A stretch of DNA of 64,000 nt from Microbacterium testaceum (GCF_006539145.1 NZ_BJML01000008.1:1-64000), one strand, 5' to 3'. Positions 47,536-55,689 are shown, numbered from the stretch's first letter. The notes: a model not told the origin generated them from the letters alone. Made by a program: numbers and translations.

Positions 47536-48078
47536 ATGCGCATCCACATCGGCACCGATCACGCCGGTCTCGAGTTCTCCACCCAGATCCAGCACCACCT
47601 GGCCGAGCAGGGCCACGAGGTCGTCGACCACGGTCCGATCGAGTACGACGCCCTCGACGACTACCCCTCGTTCTGCATCCGCGCCGCCCAGGCGGTCGTC
47701 CGTGACCAGGCCGCGGGCGTCGAGGCCCTCGGTGTCGTCTTCGGCGGTTCGGGCAACGGCGAGCAGATCGCCGCGAACAAGGTGCTCGGGGTGCGCGCCG
47801 CGCTCGTCTGGAACATCTCCACCGCAGAGCTCGCCCGCGAGCACAACGACGCGAACGTCATCTCGATCGGTGCGCGCCAGCACACCTTCGGTGAGGCCGC
47901 GTCGTTCATCGACCGTTTCATCGCCACCCCCTTCTCGGGCGAAGAGCGCCATGCGCGCCGTATCGGCCAGCTCGCCGCCTACGAGCAAGACGGAGTGCTG
48001 CTCCCCGACCCCCGCGCCGGGCACACGCGCAACACGATGAGCGACGCCAGCGACTCGTTCGACCCTGAGGCAGGCTGA
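47536..48078 (+). CDS. rpiB: Ribose-5-phosphate isomerase B
   Basis: A 180-residue isomerase that interconverts ribose 5-phosphate and ribulose 5-phosphate. The phosphate/substrate segment GTDHAGLEF is at residues 6-14, and VFGGSGNGEQIAANKV near 75 has the catalytic Glu used by mycobacterial-type RpiB. The C-terminal tail (DSFDPEAG) is longer than in E. coli. The start lies six bases after TAGACT. Its stop shares a base with the next start (TGATG), coupling it to the glycosylase gene. Confidence 0.95.
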   Translation: MRIHIGTDHAGLEFSTQIQHHLAEQGHEVVDHGPIEYDALDDYPSFCIRAAQAVVRDQAAGVEALGVVFGGSGNGEQIAANKVLGVRAALVWNISTAELAREHNDANVISIGARQHTFGEAASFIDRFIATPFSGEERHARRIGQLAAYEQDGVLLPDPRAGHTRNTMSDASDSFDPEAG

Positions 48079-49070
48079 TGCCCGAAGGGCATTCCGTCCA
48101 TCGCATCGCGCGCCAGTTCGAGCGCAACATCGTGGGCCGCACAGTCTCGGCATCCAGTCCGCAGGGGCGTTTCGTCGAGGGCGCACAGGTGATCGACGGC
48201 CGCGAGGCCCTCGAGGTGCGAGCCGTGGCGAAGCAGATGTTCCTGCGATTCGACGGCGACGTGTGGCTGCGCGTGCACCTCGGCATGTACGGTGCGTGGG
48301 ACTTCTCGGGCGAGGTGGTCGTCGACGCCACGATCGCCTCGGCGAACGGGCGCATGGGCCAGACCAATCAGCGCGGCACCGTGCTCGACGACGGGCCGAT
48401 CATGGATGCCGCGGGCGAGAACTCCCTGACATCGATCGGCGCCCCGCGGCGCGCTCGGGTGCGCATGTCGGAGCAGACGACGGGGCTCGAGGAGCAGAAC
48501 GAGTGGCCCCCACCCGTCGTCGGTGCGGTGCGACTGCGCCTGCTGACCGAGACGACATGTGCCGATCTGCGTGGACCCACGGCCTGTGCGCTGCAGACGC
48601 CCGACGAGGTGGCGGCGACGATCGCCAAACTCGGACCCGACCCGTTGGTCGACGATCTCGCCGAGGGCGAAGAGCAGTTCACGGCGACCGTGCGCAAGAA
48701 GCCCACCGCGATCGGCCTGCTGCTCATGGACCAGTCGGTCGTGAGCGGGATCGGCAACGTCTACCGCGCCGAACTGCTGTTCCGGGCGCGGCAGAATCCG
48801 CACACGCCCGGCCGTGATGTGCCGGAAGAGGTCGTTCGCGGCCTCTGGCGCGACTGGGCGCGACTGCTCCCGATCGGCGTCGAGACCGGCCAGATGATGA
48901 CCATGGACGACCTCGATCCCGAGGCGTACCGTCGGGCGATGGCCCATCGAGACGACCGGCACTGGGTCTACCACCGCGAAGGACTGCCCTGCCGCGTGTG
49001 CGGAACGGCGATCGTGATGGAGGAGGCCGCCGGGCGCAAGCTGTACTGGTGTCCGAAGTGCCAGGCGTGA
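48078..49070 (+). CDS. Fpg/Nei-family DNA glycosylase
   Basis: A 330-residue bifunctional glycosylase/AP lyase for oxidised bases. After Met removal Pro2 is the nucleophile (MPEGHSVHRIARQF) with Glu3 next to it. SGIGNVYRAELLFRARQNPHTPG is the H2TH region, and the C-terminal zinc finger is CRVCGTAIVMEEAAGRKLYWCPKC with four Cys. The MPEGH rather than MPELPE start and the overall layout point to the actinobacterial Nei2 group rather than MutM. It is coupled to rpiB. Confidence 0.92.
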   Translation: MPEGHSVHRIARQFERNIVGRTVSASSPQGRFVEGAQVIDGREALEVRAVAKQMFLRFDGDVWLRVHLGMYGAWDFSGEVVVDATIASANGRMGQTNQRGTVLDDGPIMDAAGENSLTSIGAPRRARVRMSEQTTGLEEQNEWPPPVVGAVRLRLLTETTCADLRGPTACALQTPDEVAATIAKLGPDPLVDDLAEGEEQFTATVRKKPTAIGLLLMDQSVVSGIGNVYRAELLFRARQNPHTPGRDVPEEVVRGLWRDWARLLPIGVETGQMMTMDDLDPEAYRRAMAHRDDRHWVYHREGLPCRVCGTAIVMEEAAGRKLYWCPKCQA

Positions 49071-49088
49071 GTGCGTGGGTTCCAGTCC

Positions 49089-49183
49089 CTTCGACAGAGT
49101 CTGAGACCCGAGCGGTTCGCGCGGGGCTCCGGTCCGTCGACGGGCTCGGCGACCGGGGCCGGAGGCGGCTGAGCCTGTCGAAG
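49089..49183. repeat. REP-like inverted repeat
   Basis: CTTCGACAGAGTCTGAG (49089-49105) and CTGAGCCTGTCGAAG (49169-49183) are imperfect inverted copies. From memory, CTGAGCCTGTCGAAG is a dispersed intergenic element in Microbacterium and relatives. The pair fills the gap between the glycosylase and paiB genes. Confidence 0.55.
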
Positions 49184-49201
49184 CCGCGAGGCGGCGCGTT
49201 C

Positions 49202-49207
49202 TAGGCT
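49202..49207 (+). promoter_or_regulatory. Leaderless -10 of paiB-like gene (TAGGCT)
   Basis: TAGGCT ends six bases before the GTG at 49214. Confidence 0.5.
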
Positions 49208-49213
49208 GATCCG

Positions 49214-49840
49214 GTGCGTCAGAATCCGAGCTTCGCGATGACCGACGTCGGTGAGATCCGCCGTCTCATCGACCTCAACCCGTGGGTGACCCTCATCAGT
49301 CAGACCGACGACGGCCTCATCGCGTCGCACTACGCGGTCATGCTCGACGACACCCGCGACGACCTCACGATCGTGGGTCACGTCGGCAGACCCGACGACG
49401 CGATCCTCGGTCTCGGCGACCGGGAACTGCTCGTCGTCGTTCAGGGCCCGCACGGTTACATCACGCCGCGATGGTACGGAGACGTCCCGGCCGTGCCCAC
49501 ATGGAATTTCGTGACGGCGCACCTCAGCGGCATCCCGGAACTCCTCTCTCCGGAGGAGAATCTGCGGGTACTCGAGCGCCTGGTCGAGCATTTCGAGGGT
49601 CACGGTGACGACGCGAGAGGGCTGTACGCCCTGCCCAACGACGCCGCCTTCGTCGAGAGGCTCGAACGCGGGACCGTGGGGTTCCGTCTCACGCCGACGC
49701 GCGTGACGGCGAAGCGCAAGCTCAGCCAGAACCGCTCCGCGGAGGTCGTCGACACGATCATCGAGGGTCTGACCGCCGAGGGGCGCCACGAGCTCTCCGC
49801 CGAGATGCGTCGCGCGGCCGACGCGCGGGTCCGCCCGTGA
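49214..49840 (+). CDS. FMN-binding negative regulator (PaiB family)
   Basis: A 208-residue split-barrel flavin-binding protein. It has LIDLNPWVTLISQTDDGLIASHYAVML at the N-terminus, HVGRPDD, VVVQGPHGYITPRWYG and VPTWNFVTAHLSG in the middle, and the LSQNRS motif near residue 175, all typical of PaiB. In Bacillus PaiB represses sporulation and degradative-enzyme genes; here its target is unknown. The GTG start lies six bases after TAGGCT. The stop overlaps the amidohydrolase start by four bases. Confidence 0.9.
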   Translation: MRQNPSFAMTDVGEIRRLIDLNPWVTLISQTDDGLIASHYAVMLDDTRDDLTIVGHVGRPDDAILGLGDRELLVVVQGPHGYITPRWYGDVPAVPTWNFVTAHLSGIPELLSPEENLRVLERLVEHFEGHGDDARGLYALPNDAAFVERLERGTVGFRLTPTRVTAKRKLSQNRSAEVVDTIIEGLTAEGRHELSAEMRRAADARVRP

Positions 49841-51330
49841 TCGGCGAGAACGTCGGGTTCGTCCGCGCGGTGCGTGTCGCCGGGCCCGGACGCGAATTCC
49901 TCCCGACGTCCGAGCCGGTCGACATCGTCATCGCCGACGGACGGATCGTCGACATCGCGCCGACCGGCAACCTGCGACCCACCGGCGCCCTGATCGACGC
50001 GGAGGGCGGATGGCTCCTCCCCGGGCTCTGGGACCACCACGTGCACGTGCTCCAGTGGGCCCTCGCGGCGGATCGTGTGCCCCTCGGCGAGGTGGCGAGC
50101 GCCCACGACGCCGCAACGATCATGGCGCTCGCCCCCGAGTCCGACGGCCGCCGTGTGGGTTCCGGATTCCGAGACGGGCTCTGGTCCGACGTGCCGAGCC
50201 TCGAGCTGCTGGATGCCACCACCGCGGGCGTCCCGACGTACCTGATCAACGCCGACGTGCACAGCGTGTGGATGAACACGGCGGCCTTCCGGCGCGAGGG
50301 CTTCGAGCCCGTGGCATCCGGGATGCTCGTCGAAGAGGACGCGTTCGAGATCTCGCGCCGTTTGAACGCCGTCGACGCCGCCGTCGCCGATGCCGCGGTG
50401 GAGCGCATGGCCCGCACGGCCGCGGCACGCGGGGTCGTGGGCCTGGTCGACCTCGACATGACCTGGAACGACGAGCCCTGGCAGCGGCGAGCGGCGCGCG
50501 GTTTCGACACCCTGCGCATCTCGTACGGCACGTACCCGCAAGATCTGGACCGGGCCATCGCCGAGGGCCTGCGCACCGGCGATCCCGTGAGGGGTTCGTC
50601 GAACGGTCTCGTGCGGGTCGGGCCGCTCAAAGTGATCACCGACGGCTCGCTGGGCACCCGCACGGCGGCGTGCGCCCACCACTATCCGGGCGACACCGGC
50701 AACCACGGGTTGCTGACCGTCCCGCCGGAGGAGCTCATCGAGATGATGACGCGGGCGACGGCGGCCGGATTAGAGTGCGCGATCCACGCCATCGGCGACG
50801 TGGCGAACGCGCACGCGCTCGACGCGTACGCCCTCACCGGCGCGGTGGGCACCATCGAGCACGCGCAGCTCGTGGCGCACGCCGACATTCCTCGCTTCGC
50901 CCGTCTGGGGGTCGCCGCGAGCGTGCAGCCCGAGCACGCGCTCGACGATCGGGACATGACGGATGCCATCTGGGCCAAGCAATCCGCACAGCCCTATCCG
51001 CTGCGGGCATTGGCCGACAGCGGCGCCAACCTCCGCTTCGGTTCCGACGCGCCGGTAGCGCCCCTCGACCCCTGGGCCGCGATGGCCTCGGCGGTGTTCC
51101 GCACGCGCGACGGACGCGACGCGTGGCACCCGCATCAGCGGATCGACATCGACACCGCGATCACCGCCTCGACGGCGGGTGGATCGACCGCACCCGCGGA
51201 GATTTCACCGGGCGCCGTCGCCGATCTCGTCATCGTGGGGGCCGACCCGCTGACCGCCGACGAGCGTGGACTGCGCGCGATGCCCGTCCGCGCGACGCTC
51301 CTGGCCGGTCGTGTGACGCACGGCGCCTGA
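49837..51330 (+). CDS. Amidohydrolase (YtcJ/NfdA-like, amidohydrolase_3)
   Basis: A 497-residue metal-dependent hydrolase. The metal-binding DHHVHV lies near residue 67 in WLLPGLWDHHVHVLQW. Further ligands fall in VGPLKVITDGSLGTRTAACAHHY, CAIHAIGDVANAHALDAY, GTIEHAQLVAHADI and LRFGSDAPVAPLDPW. The C-terminal strand is ADLVIVGADPL. Relatives cleave N-substituted formamides or similar amides; the substrate here is unknown. It is translationally coupled to the PaiB-like regulator, which may bind a cognate signal. Confidence 0.88.
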   Translation: MIGENVGFVRAVRVAGPGREFLPTSEPVDIVIADGRIVDIAPTGNLRPTGALIDAEGGWLLPGLWDHHVHVLQWALAADRVPLGEVASAHDAATIMALAPESDGRRVGSGFRDGLWSDVPSLELLDATTAGVPTYLINADVHSVWMNTAAFRREGFEPVASGMLVEEDAFEISRRLNAVDAAVADAAVERMARTAAARGVVGLVDLDMTWNDEPWQRRAARGFDTLRISYGTYPQDLDRAIAEGLRTGDPVRGSSNGLVRVGPLKVITDGSLGTRTAACAHHYPGDTGNHGLLTVPPEELIEMMTRATAAGLECAIHAIGDVANAHALDAYALTGAVGTIEHAQLVAHADIPRFARLGVAASVQPEHALDDRDMTDAIWAKQSAQPYPLRALADSGANLRFGSDAPVAPLDPWAAMASAVFRTRDGRDAWHPHQRIDIDTAITASTAGGSTAPAEISPGAVADLVIVGADPLTADERGLRAMPVRATLLAGRVTHGA

Positions 51331-51488
51331 CGCGCGGCGCGGAAACACCATCTCGGCTTCGCGTGAGAGGTCGGGATGTGTCACAGGGAGCGGCGCTCGG
51401 CGACAGAGAGTGACCCCTCACGCGCGCGGCGGGCTGCAGGGCCCACGAGGCGGCGGACGGGACAGGACGATCCACGCCCGAGAAGGAC

Positions 51489-51520
51489 GAAGGGGGCGGT
51501 GCCGAAGCACCACCCCCTTC
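51489..51520 (-). terminator. Terminator after dps
   Basis: A 14-bp stem (one mismatch) GAAGGGGGTGGTGC on the minus strand closes a TTCG loop as C(TTCG)G, an exceptionally stable RNA tetraloop. It lies ten bases beyond the dps stop and can also stop the convergent amidohydrolase transcript. Confidence 0.8.
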
Positions 51521-51530
51521 GAGGAATGTC

Positions 51531-52016
51531 TTACGCGGCGAGGTGCGCGAAGAGGAACCAGCGGTCCTTGTCGAGGCCGCGCTTGATCTCGATCGCCACG
51601 TCCTGGCTCGACATGTCGATCTCGTCGAGACCCTCGATGGCGGCTTCGATGTCGACGAGGACCGCGTCGATGTCGGCGATCACGGCACGGATGACCACGT
51701 CGGACTGTGCGAAACCGGCCGGCACCTCGGTGGCCTTCGCCTTTGCGGCGACCGTCGACAGGCGCGAGTCGATGGGAAGACCCAGGGCCACGATGCGCTC
51801 GGCGGCCAGGTCGGCCCACTCCTGCGCGTGCGCGACCACCGAGTCGAGCAGCTCGTGCACACCGATGAAGTTGGCGCCGCGGACGTGCCAGTGCGCCTGC
51901 TTGCCGTTGACGACAAGCGCCTCGAGGCCGATGACGACGGGGGAGAGGAACTGCGCCGTGCCGGCGGCCATGGTCGGGTCGACGGTGGTGGCGGCGGGGG
52001 TCTGGACGGTGCTCAT
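51531..52016 (-). CDS. dps: Dps-family DNA-binding ferritin-like protein
   Basis: A 161-residue Dps that forms 12-mers, oxidises and stores iron and protects DNA. The ferroxidase ligands are in NGKQAHWHVRGANF (His near 43) and LLDSVVAHAQEWADLAAERI (Asp/Glu). The N-terminus is short (TVQTPAATT) and poor in Lys, so DNA binding through an N-terminal tail is doubtful. AAGGAG precedes the ATG. The promoter region is A+T-richer and contains an AGGCTCGGCTAAAT segment that weakly resembles an IdeR/DtxR box. Confidence 0.93.
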   Translation of the reverse strand: MSTVQTPAATTVDPTMAAGTAQFLSPVVIGLEALVVNGKQAHWHVRGANFIGVHELLDSVVAHAQEWADLAAERIVALGLPIDSRLSTVAAKAKATEVPAGFAQSDVVIRAVIADIDAVLVDIEAAIEGLDEIDMSSQDVAIEIKRGLDKDRWFLFAHLAA

Positions 52017-52056
52017 GTGTGCTCCTTAGGCGACGTTCGAAGTCTCGTTGAATGCA

Positions 52057-52084
52057 ACGCTACTCACGTGGGAGCATTCCGCAA
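52057..52084 (-). promoter_or_regulatory. Candidate dps promoter
   Basis: On the minus strand TTGCGG and TAGCGT are separated by 16 bases, and the start codon lies about 40 bases downstream after an AAGGAG ribosome site. Confidence 0.4.
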
Positions 52085-52126
52085 GCAAGATGAGGCTCGG
52101 CTAAATCCCTGGTGAATAGGCAATCC

Positions 52127-53347
52127 TCACCTTCCTTGGTCGCGTCTCAGTCCCAGGGCGAGACCAAGGGTCACCACCGCGGCGGCCCCGGCGACGAGCA
52201 TGCCCCAGGGTGTGGAGCGGATGCCGGTCCACGCGAGCGCTCCTCCGGTCCGGGACGGGTCCGCGAGGGTCGGACCGGGCTCCCCGATCACGGGGTCGGT
52301 CCCTGTCGCGTCCGTGAGCTGGACGACGGGAGTTACGACGGCGTCAGCGTTGCGCGAGATGTTGCCGGATGCGGCATCCATTCTCACTCCGAGGTCGACG
52401 CGGAGCGTGTCACCCGGCGCGATCACCGAGCTCACCCACTGGTCCCCCTGTGGCACCGGGGTCGAGGCCACGATCAGGGTGAGAGAGCGCGCGAACGACG
52501 TGTCGACGGGGTCCGTGTCGACGGGGGCGGTATCGAGGCGCAGCCCCGCCCGCGCCGGATCGGGACTCGCGTTTCGGATCCAGAGGGTGGAGGTGAGCGT
52601 GCCGCCCGGAACGATGCGGTCCGGCTGGTCGAACAGACGCACCGCTCCGTCGGAGACGAAGCGCGCCCCATCCTCGCTCACGAGCAGCCGGGTGGATGAC
52701 GCCGACGCGGGAGTCGGCATCAGCAAGGGGACGGATGCCATCACGAGGATCAGCGTGAACGCCGTGGTCGCTCTGCGGTGGCGATGCGAACGGACGAGAT
52801 CGAAGATGAGCAGCACCAGGCCGTAGCCGACGACCGCGACACCGACCGCCGCGATGACGATCCCGCGCTCCTGGCCCCCGAAGACGACCCCCGGGTAACC
52901 GAGATAGGGCACCGCGAAGACCACCGTCCCGCGAAGTTGCTCGCTCTGCACCGGTGGATCGTCGGCGTCGTTGGCGTCTCCTCGGGTGATCAACAGCCGC
53001 GCGCCACCGGTGCTGCTGGTCGTGCCCACGACGCGGTGCGTGACCACGGCGGGCTCACCCGAGCGCAGCTGATAAGTCACGACGTCCCCGACCCGGACGT
53101 CGTCGATCGACGACGGGCGAACCGCGATCAACGTCCCCGGTGGCATGCCGGGTTGCATGCTCGCGGTCAGAACGGTGTACGTCTGCGCGCCGAGGAGCAG
53201 AGGGATCACCACGGTGATCAGGGCGAAGAGCGACACCGCGACGAGAACGATGCTGCCCACGATGGCGCGCGCCCGAGTCCACCCCGGCCGCTCCGGCGGT
53301 GAAGCGGTGGAGCCGGGAGTGCGGGGATCCTCGATCAGCTCTGACAC
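52127..53347 (-). CDS. SipW-type signal peptidase fused to an LAxTG surface domain
   Basis: A 406-residue protein in two parts. Residues 25-185 are a signal peptidase I of the archaeal/SipW type: a membrane anchor at 27-52, nucleophile Ser 63 in LTASMQPGMPPGT, His 104 in VVTHRVVG (no Lys general base), RGDANDADDP, and a second anchor near 162-183. A further hydrophobic segment at about 196-215 ends in ASASS, like a signal peptide. Next comes a beta-rich domain of about 155 residues, then LAWTG (371-375), a hydrophobic stretch and LRRDQGR: a sortase-E-type sorting signal. It is the last gene of an operon of alternate-signal-peptide proteins, presumably its substrates. The GTG overlaps the upstream stop by 13 bases. 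Confidence 0.85.
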   Translation of the reverse strand: MSELIEDPRTPGSTASPPERPGWTRARAIVGSIVLVAVSLFALITVVIPLLLGAQTYTVLTASMQPGMPPGTLIAVRPSSIDDVRVGDVVTYQLRSGEPAVVTHRVVGTTSSTGGARLLITRGDANDADDPPVQSEQLRGTVVFAVPYLGYPGVVFGGQERGIVIAAVGVAVVGYGLVLLIFDLVRSHRHRRATTAFTLILVMASVPLLMPTPASASSTRLLVSEDGARFVSDGAVRLFDQPDRIVPGGTLTSTLWIRNASPDPARAGLRLDTAPVDTDPVDTSFARSLTLIVASTPVPQGDQWVSSVIAPGDTLRVDLGVRMDAASGNISRNADAVVTPVVQLTDATGTDPVIGEPGPTLADPSRTGGALAWTGIRSTPWGMLVAGAAAVVTLGLALGLRRDQGR

Positions 53348-53826
53348 TTGACGCCCCCGAGCAGTCCGCCGACCACACTGGAGAGGACGATCGGCTGCCC
53401 GTTACTAGGCGGTGAGGTCCAATTCCGGGTGACGGCGGTGACGGTGATCACCACACTGCCACCGTCGAGCAGCGCCCTCACCACCGACGACAGGAGCGAT
53501 GTCAGCACCGAGCCGGTCACATCGATCGTCGTGGCGGTCACGCCCGTGGCGACCACCTGGTTGGCGCCGTTCGCAGAGTTCGTGGCGGTGACGGTGTACG
53601 ACGTCGCATCGGTGACCGGGGACCATGAGATCTGCGCGTACGACGACACACCGAGCACCGCCGGTTTCGACGTGCACGTCGTGACGGGCGCCGCGAGCGC
53701 GGACGTACTGAGCGAGAACACCGGCGCGGAGGTGGTCGCACGCCAGGCGGCCGCGGCGGCGGTGGGCACGGTGAGCGCCAGGGCCAGGGCGGCGGCGAGG
53801 GCGACGATCGCGAGGCGACGGCTCAT
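53335..53826 (-). CDS. Exported beta-sandwich protein, likely SipW substrate
   Basis: A 163-residue exported protein. The hydrophobic signal (RLAIVALAAALALALTVPTAA) is followed by AAAAWRATT, which keeps the Ala-x-Trp seen in the two sister proteins. The mature part has an FN3-like strand pattern (AQISWSPVTDATSYTVTATNSANG) and two Cys, one at the extreme C-terminus (GGVKCQS). Its ATG overlaps the upstream stop (ATGA), and its end overlaps the peptidase start. It is probably assembled at the cell surface; function unknown. Confidence 0.7.
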   Translation of the reverse strand: MSRRLAIVALAAALALALTVPTAAAAAWRATTSAPVFSLSTSALAAPVTTCTSKPAVLGVSSYAQISWSPVTDATSYTVTATNSANGANQVVATGVTATTIDVTGSVLTSLLSSVVRALLDGGSVVITVTAVTRNWTSPPSNGQPIVLSSVVGGLLGGVKCQS

Positions 53827-54344
53827 GACGTCGCCTGATCGACGGTGACGGTGATCTGCGGGGTGAGAGCGGTCGCCTGGGTCGTCGACGGAGCGCTCGC
53901 GTCGAGAGTGACGCGCAGGCACAGGTCCACCGATGCTCCGAGTGCATATCCGCCGGCTGGCGCGAACCCACCCGCGGGGAGGGGGGTGCCGGTCCCGCAG
54001 GCGCCGACGAACACCTGCGTCGAGACGTACGGCGCGAGCGAGGTCGACACGGACGCCGTGGCGTTCACTCGCCAGCGCAACGTGTCGCCCGAGCCGGTCG
54101 CACTCACACGCAGGGCCGCGGTGTCGCTGGAGCGCCCCGGCACGAGCGGTTGCCACGCGCTCCAGCTCCCCGCCCAGCTCGCGGTCGCTCCGAGTGAGCC
54201 GGTCGAGGTCACCCCAGTGGTGACCGGGTGGCGGTCCGACCAGACGGCGTGTGCCGCCAGTGTGCCGGGGCCCAGCACGAGCGCTGCGACGAGGACCGCG
54301 GTCCACCGGACGCGCCGTGGAACGCGATCGTCGCGACGGTGCAT
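53823..54344 (-). CDS. Exported protein with alternate-type signal, likely SipW substrate
   Basis: A 173-residue exported protein. The signal region RRVRWTAVLVAALVLGPGTLAAHAVWSDR has the hydrophobic core directly followed by HAVWSD, matching the alternate (SipW-dependent) signal type. The mature domain is Thr/Ser/Ala-rich and beta-rich with a Cys pair (GACGTGTPL and DLCLRVT). It lies ten bases after the first gene of the operon and overlaps the next. Camelysin/TasA-like fibre or surface-layer roles are inferred from the SipW link only. Confidence 0.75.
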   Translation of the reverse strand: MHRRDDRVPRRVRWTAVLVAALVLGPGTLAAHAVWSDRHPVTTGVTSTGSLGATASWAGSWSAWQPLVPGRSSDTAALRVSATGSGDTLRWRVNATASVSTSLAPYVSTQVFVGACGTGTPLPAGGFAPAGGYALGASVDLCLRVTLDASAPSTTQATALTPQITVTVDQATS

Positions 54345-54354
54345 GGGTCGTTCC

Positions 54355-54948
54355 TCAGCTGGAGGCCTGGGTCAGCGAGAACGCGAGCTGGTTGAGGTCT
54401 ACGGGGGTGTTCACGCCCACGAGGTTGGGGGTTGTCGAATCGAAGGTGACCGTGACGGTGGCGGTCAGGGTTCCGGCCGTGGCGGGAGTCACGCGATAGG
54501 TGTTGGTCCCCGTCTGCGCGCCCAGGCCGGTGATGTTCACAGCGACCTTCACGTAGGGGGCTGCGGGACCCGTGACGAAGCTGGCGCCCTGGGTGACCGC
54601 GAGGTCGGCGGCCAGGGTGTCGCCGACGAGGGTGACGGTCACCGGCTGTGTGAGCGTGAGTACGTCGCCGGGGACGATCTTGACGTTGGTGAGGTTCGAA
54701 ACCGACGTCGCCTGCCCGAGGACTCCCTTCAGGCTCCACGAGCCCGTGCCGAGCGACAGGGCGAGGTTCCCGGAACTCACGGTCCCCGCGGTCAACGCGG
54801 TCTGCGTGCTCCAGAACGCGTAGGTGCCGCCCCCGCCGAGAAGCAGGGCCGTGCCGGCCGCGATCGCGAGGATCGCCTTGGTGCGGCGGTGTCGCCGGGC
54901 CGGGCGGTCGGCGCGGGTGCGGGTAGCGGGTTCGGTCGACTGCGACAT
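54355..54948 (-). CDS. Alternate-type signal peptide protein (SipW substrate)
   Basis: A 197-residue exported protein, first in the operon. The N-terminus has an Arg-rich stretch (ADRPARRHRRTK), the hydrophobic core AILAIAAGTALLLGGGGTYAFW and STQTALTAG. GGGTYAFW is the hallmark of the alternate-type signal peptide cleaved by SipW-like peptidases. The mature part has repeated beta strands (VKIVPGDVLTLTQPVTVTLVGDTL) as in TasA/camelysin-like proteins and no Cys. GGAG precedes the ATG. A TAGTTT -10 lies upstream on the same strand. Confidence 0.82.
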   Translation of the reverse strand: MSQSTEPATRTRADRPARRHRRTKAILAIAAGTALLLGGGGTYAFWSTQTALTAGTVSSGNLALSLGTGSWSLKGVLGQATSVSNLTNVKIVPGDVLTLTQPVTVTLVGDTLAADLAVTQGASFVTGPAAPYVKVAVNITGLGAQTGTNTYRVTPATAGTLTATVTVTFDSTTPNLVGVNTPVDLNQLAFSLTQASS

Positions 54949-54984
54949 GAGGTCTCCAAGGGCGATGCGGGTGTGGTGGGACCG

Positions 54985-54990
54985 AAACTA
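54985..54990 (-). promoter_or_regulatory. Candidate -10 of the SipW operon (TAGTTT)
   Basis: TAGTTT on the minus strand lies about 37 bases before the first ATG. Just upstream is the inverted pair GATCAG/CTGATC (54999-55021). Confidence 0.4.
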
Positions 54991-55051
54991 TGAGCCGTGA
55001 TCAGGATCGCCGCTACTGATCCGCGGGCCGGAGCTACGGTGTTCGTCCGCG

Positions 55052-55091
55052 CTCGGTAGTGCTCTCGCGCTTCTCGGTAGCTCCTCGGTAG
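55052..55091. promoter_or_regulatory. Three direct repeats CTCGGTAG
   Basis: CTCGGTAG occurs at 55052-55059, 55073-55080 and 55084-55091, spaced 21 and 11 bases, so all on one face of the helix. They lie directly upstream of the TAGCCT -10 of the carbonic anhydrase gene, the placing used by PhoB/OmpR-type activators. Confidence 0.5.
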
Positions 55092-55094
55092 GGC

Positions 55095-55100
55095 TAGCCT
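55095..55100 (+). promoter_or_regulatory. Leaderless -10 (TAGCCT)
   Basis: TAGCCT ends seven bases before the ATG at 55108. Confidence 0.5.
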
Positions 55101-55107
55101 CGGGCTC

Positions 55108-55686
55108 ATGCCGATCGCCCTCGATGCCTCTGTTGTCGCTCTCAGCGGAGCCGCTCCGAGCCTGCACGACACCGCGTTCGTGGCATCCGGTGCGCGCATC
55201 ATCGGCGATGTCACTCTCGGCGAACAGGCCAGCGTCTGGTACAACGCCGTCGTGCGCGGTGACAGCGCGCGCATCGTCCTCGGCGCACGCAGCAATCTGC
55301 AGGACAACGTGTCGGTGCACGTCGACGCCGGGCGCCCGGTCACTATCGGTGCCGACGTCTCGGTGGGGCACAACGCCGTTGTGCACGGCTGCACGATCGG
55401 CGACGGCTCGTTGATCGGTATGGGCAGCGTCGTCCTGTCGGGCGCCGACATCGGTCCCGGATGCCTGATCGCCGGGGGAGCTGTCGTGCTCGAGGGCACC
55501 GTCATCCCCGAGGGGTCGCTGGTCGCGGGCGTCCCCGCGAAGGTGAGGCGTGCGCTCACGCCGGAGGAGCGGGCGAAGATCCTCCGTAACGCGCAGACGT
55601 ATCTCGCGCACGTCGAACGCCACGGCTCGGCGACGCGGATTCAGGATGCCGCAACCCCGGCGGACGGCGACAGTTCCGGCGCGTAA
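55108..55686 (+). CDS. Gamma carbonic anhydrase family protein
   Basis: A 192-residue left-handed beta-helix protein with hexapeptide repeats. The three zinc-site His are present: one in NVSVHVDAG and two in VGHNAVVHGCTIGDG. The helix turns run VIPEGSLVAGVPAKVRR, then a C-terminal helix (TPEERAKILRNAQTYLAHVERH). It is close to the YrdA/CaiE/PaaY group; carbonic anhydrase activity is plausible but not shown by sequence. The start lies seven bases after TAGCCT, downstream of three CTCGGTAG repeats. Confidence 0.85.
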   Translation: MPIALDASVVALSGAAPSLHDTAFVASGARIIGDVTLGEQASVWYNAVVRGDSARIVLGARSNLQDNVSVHVDAGRPVTIGADVSVGHNAVVHGCTIGDGSLIGMGSVVLSGADIGPGCLIAGGAVVLEGTVIPEGSLVAGVPAKVRRALTPEERAKILRNAQTYLAHVERHGSATRIQDAATPADGDSSGA

Positions 55687-55689
55687 CCT
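55684..55689 (+). promoter_or_regulatory. Leaderless -10 (TAACCT)
   Basis: TAACCT overlaps the stop of the upstream gene and ends seven bases before the ATG at 55697. Confidence 0.5.

Noticed and set aside
52093..52106. IdeR/DtxR-like box upstream of dps (AGGCTCGGCTAAAT)
   Set aside because: Only a partial match to one half of the 19-bp consensus; not strong enough for a feature entry, though iron control of dps would be plausible.
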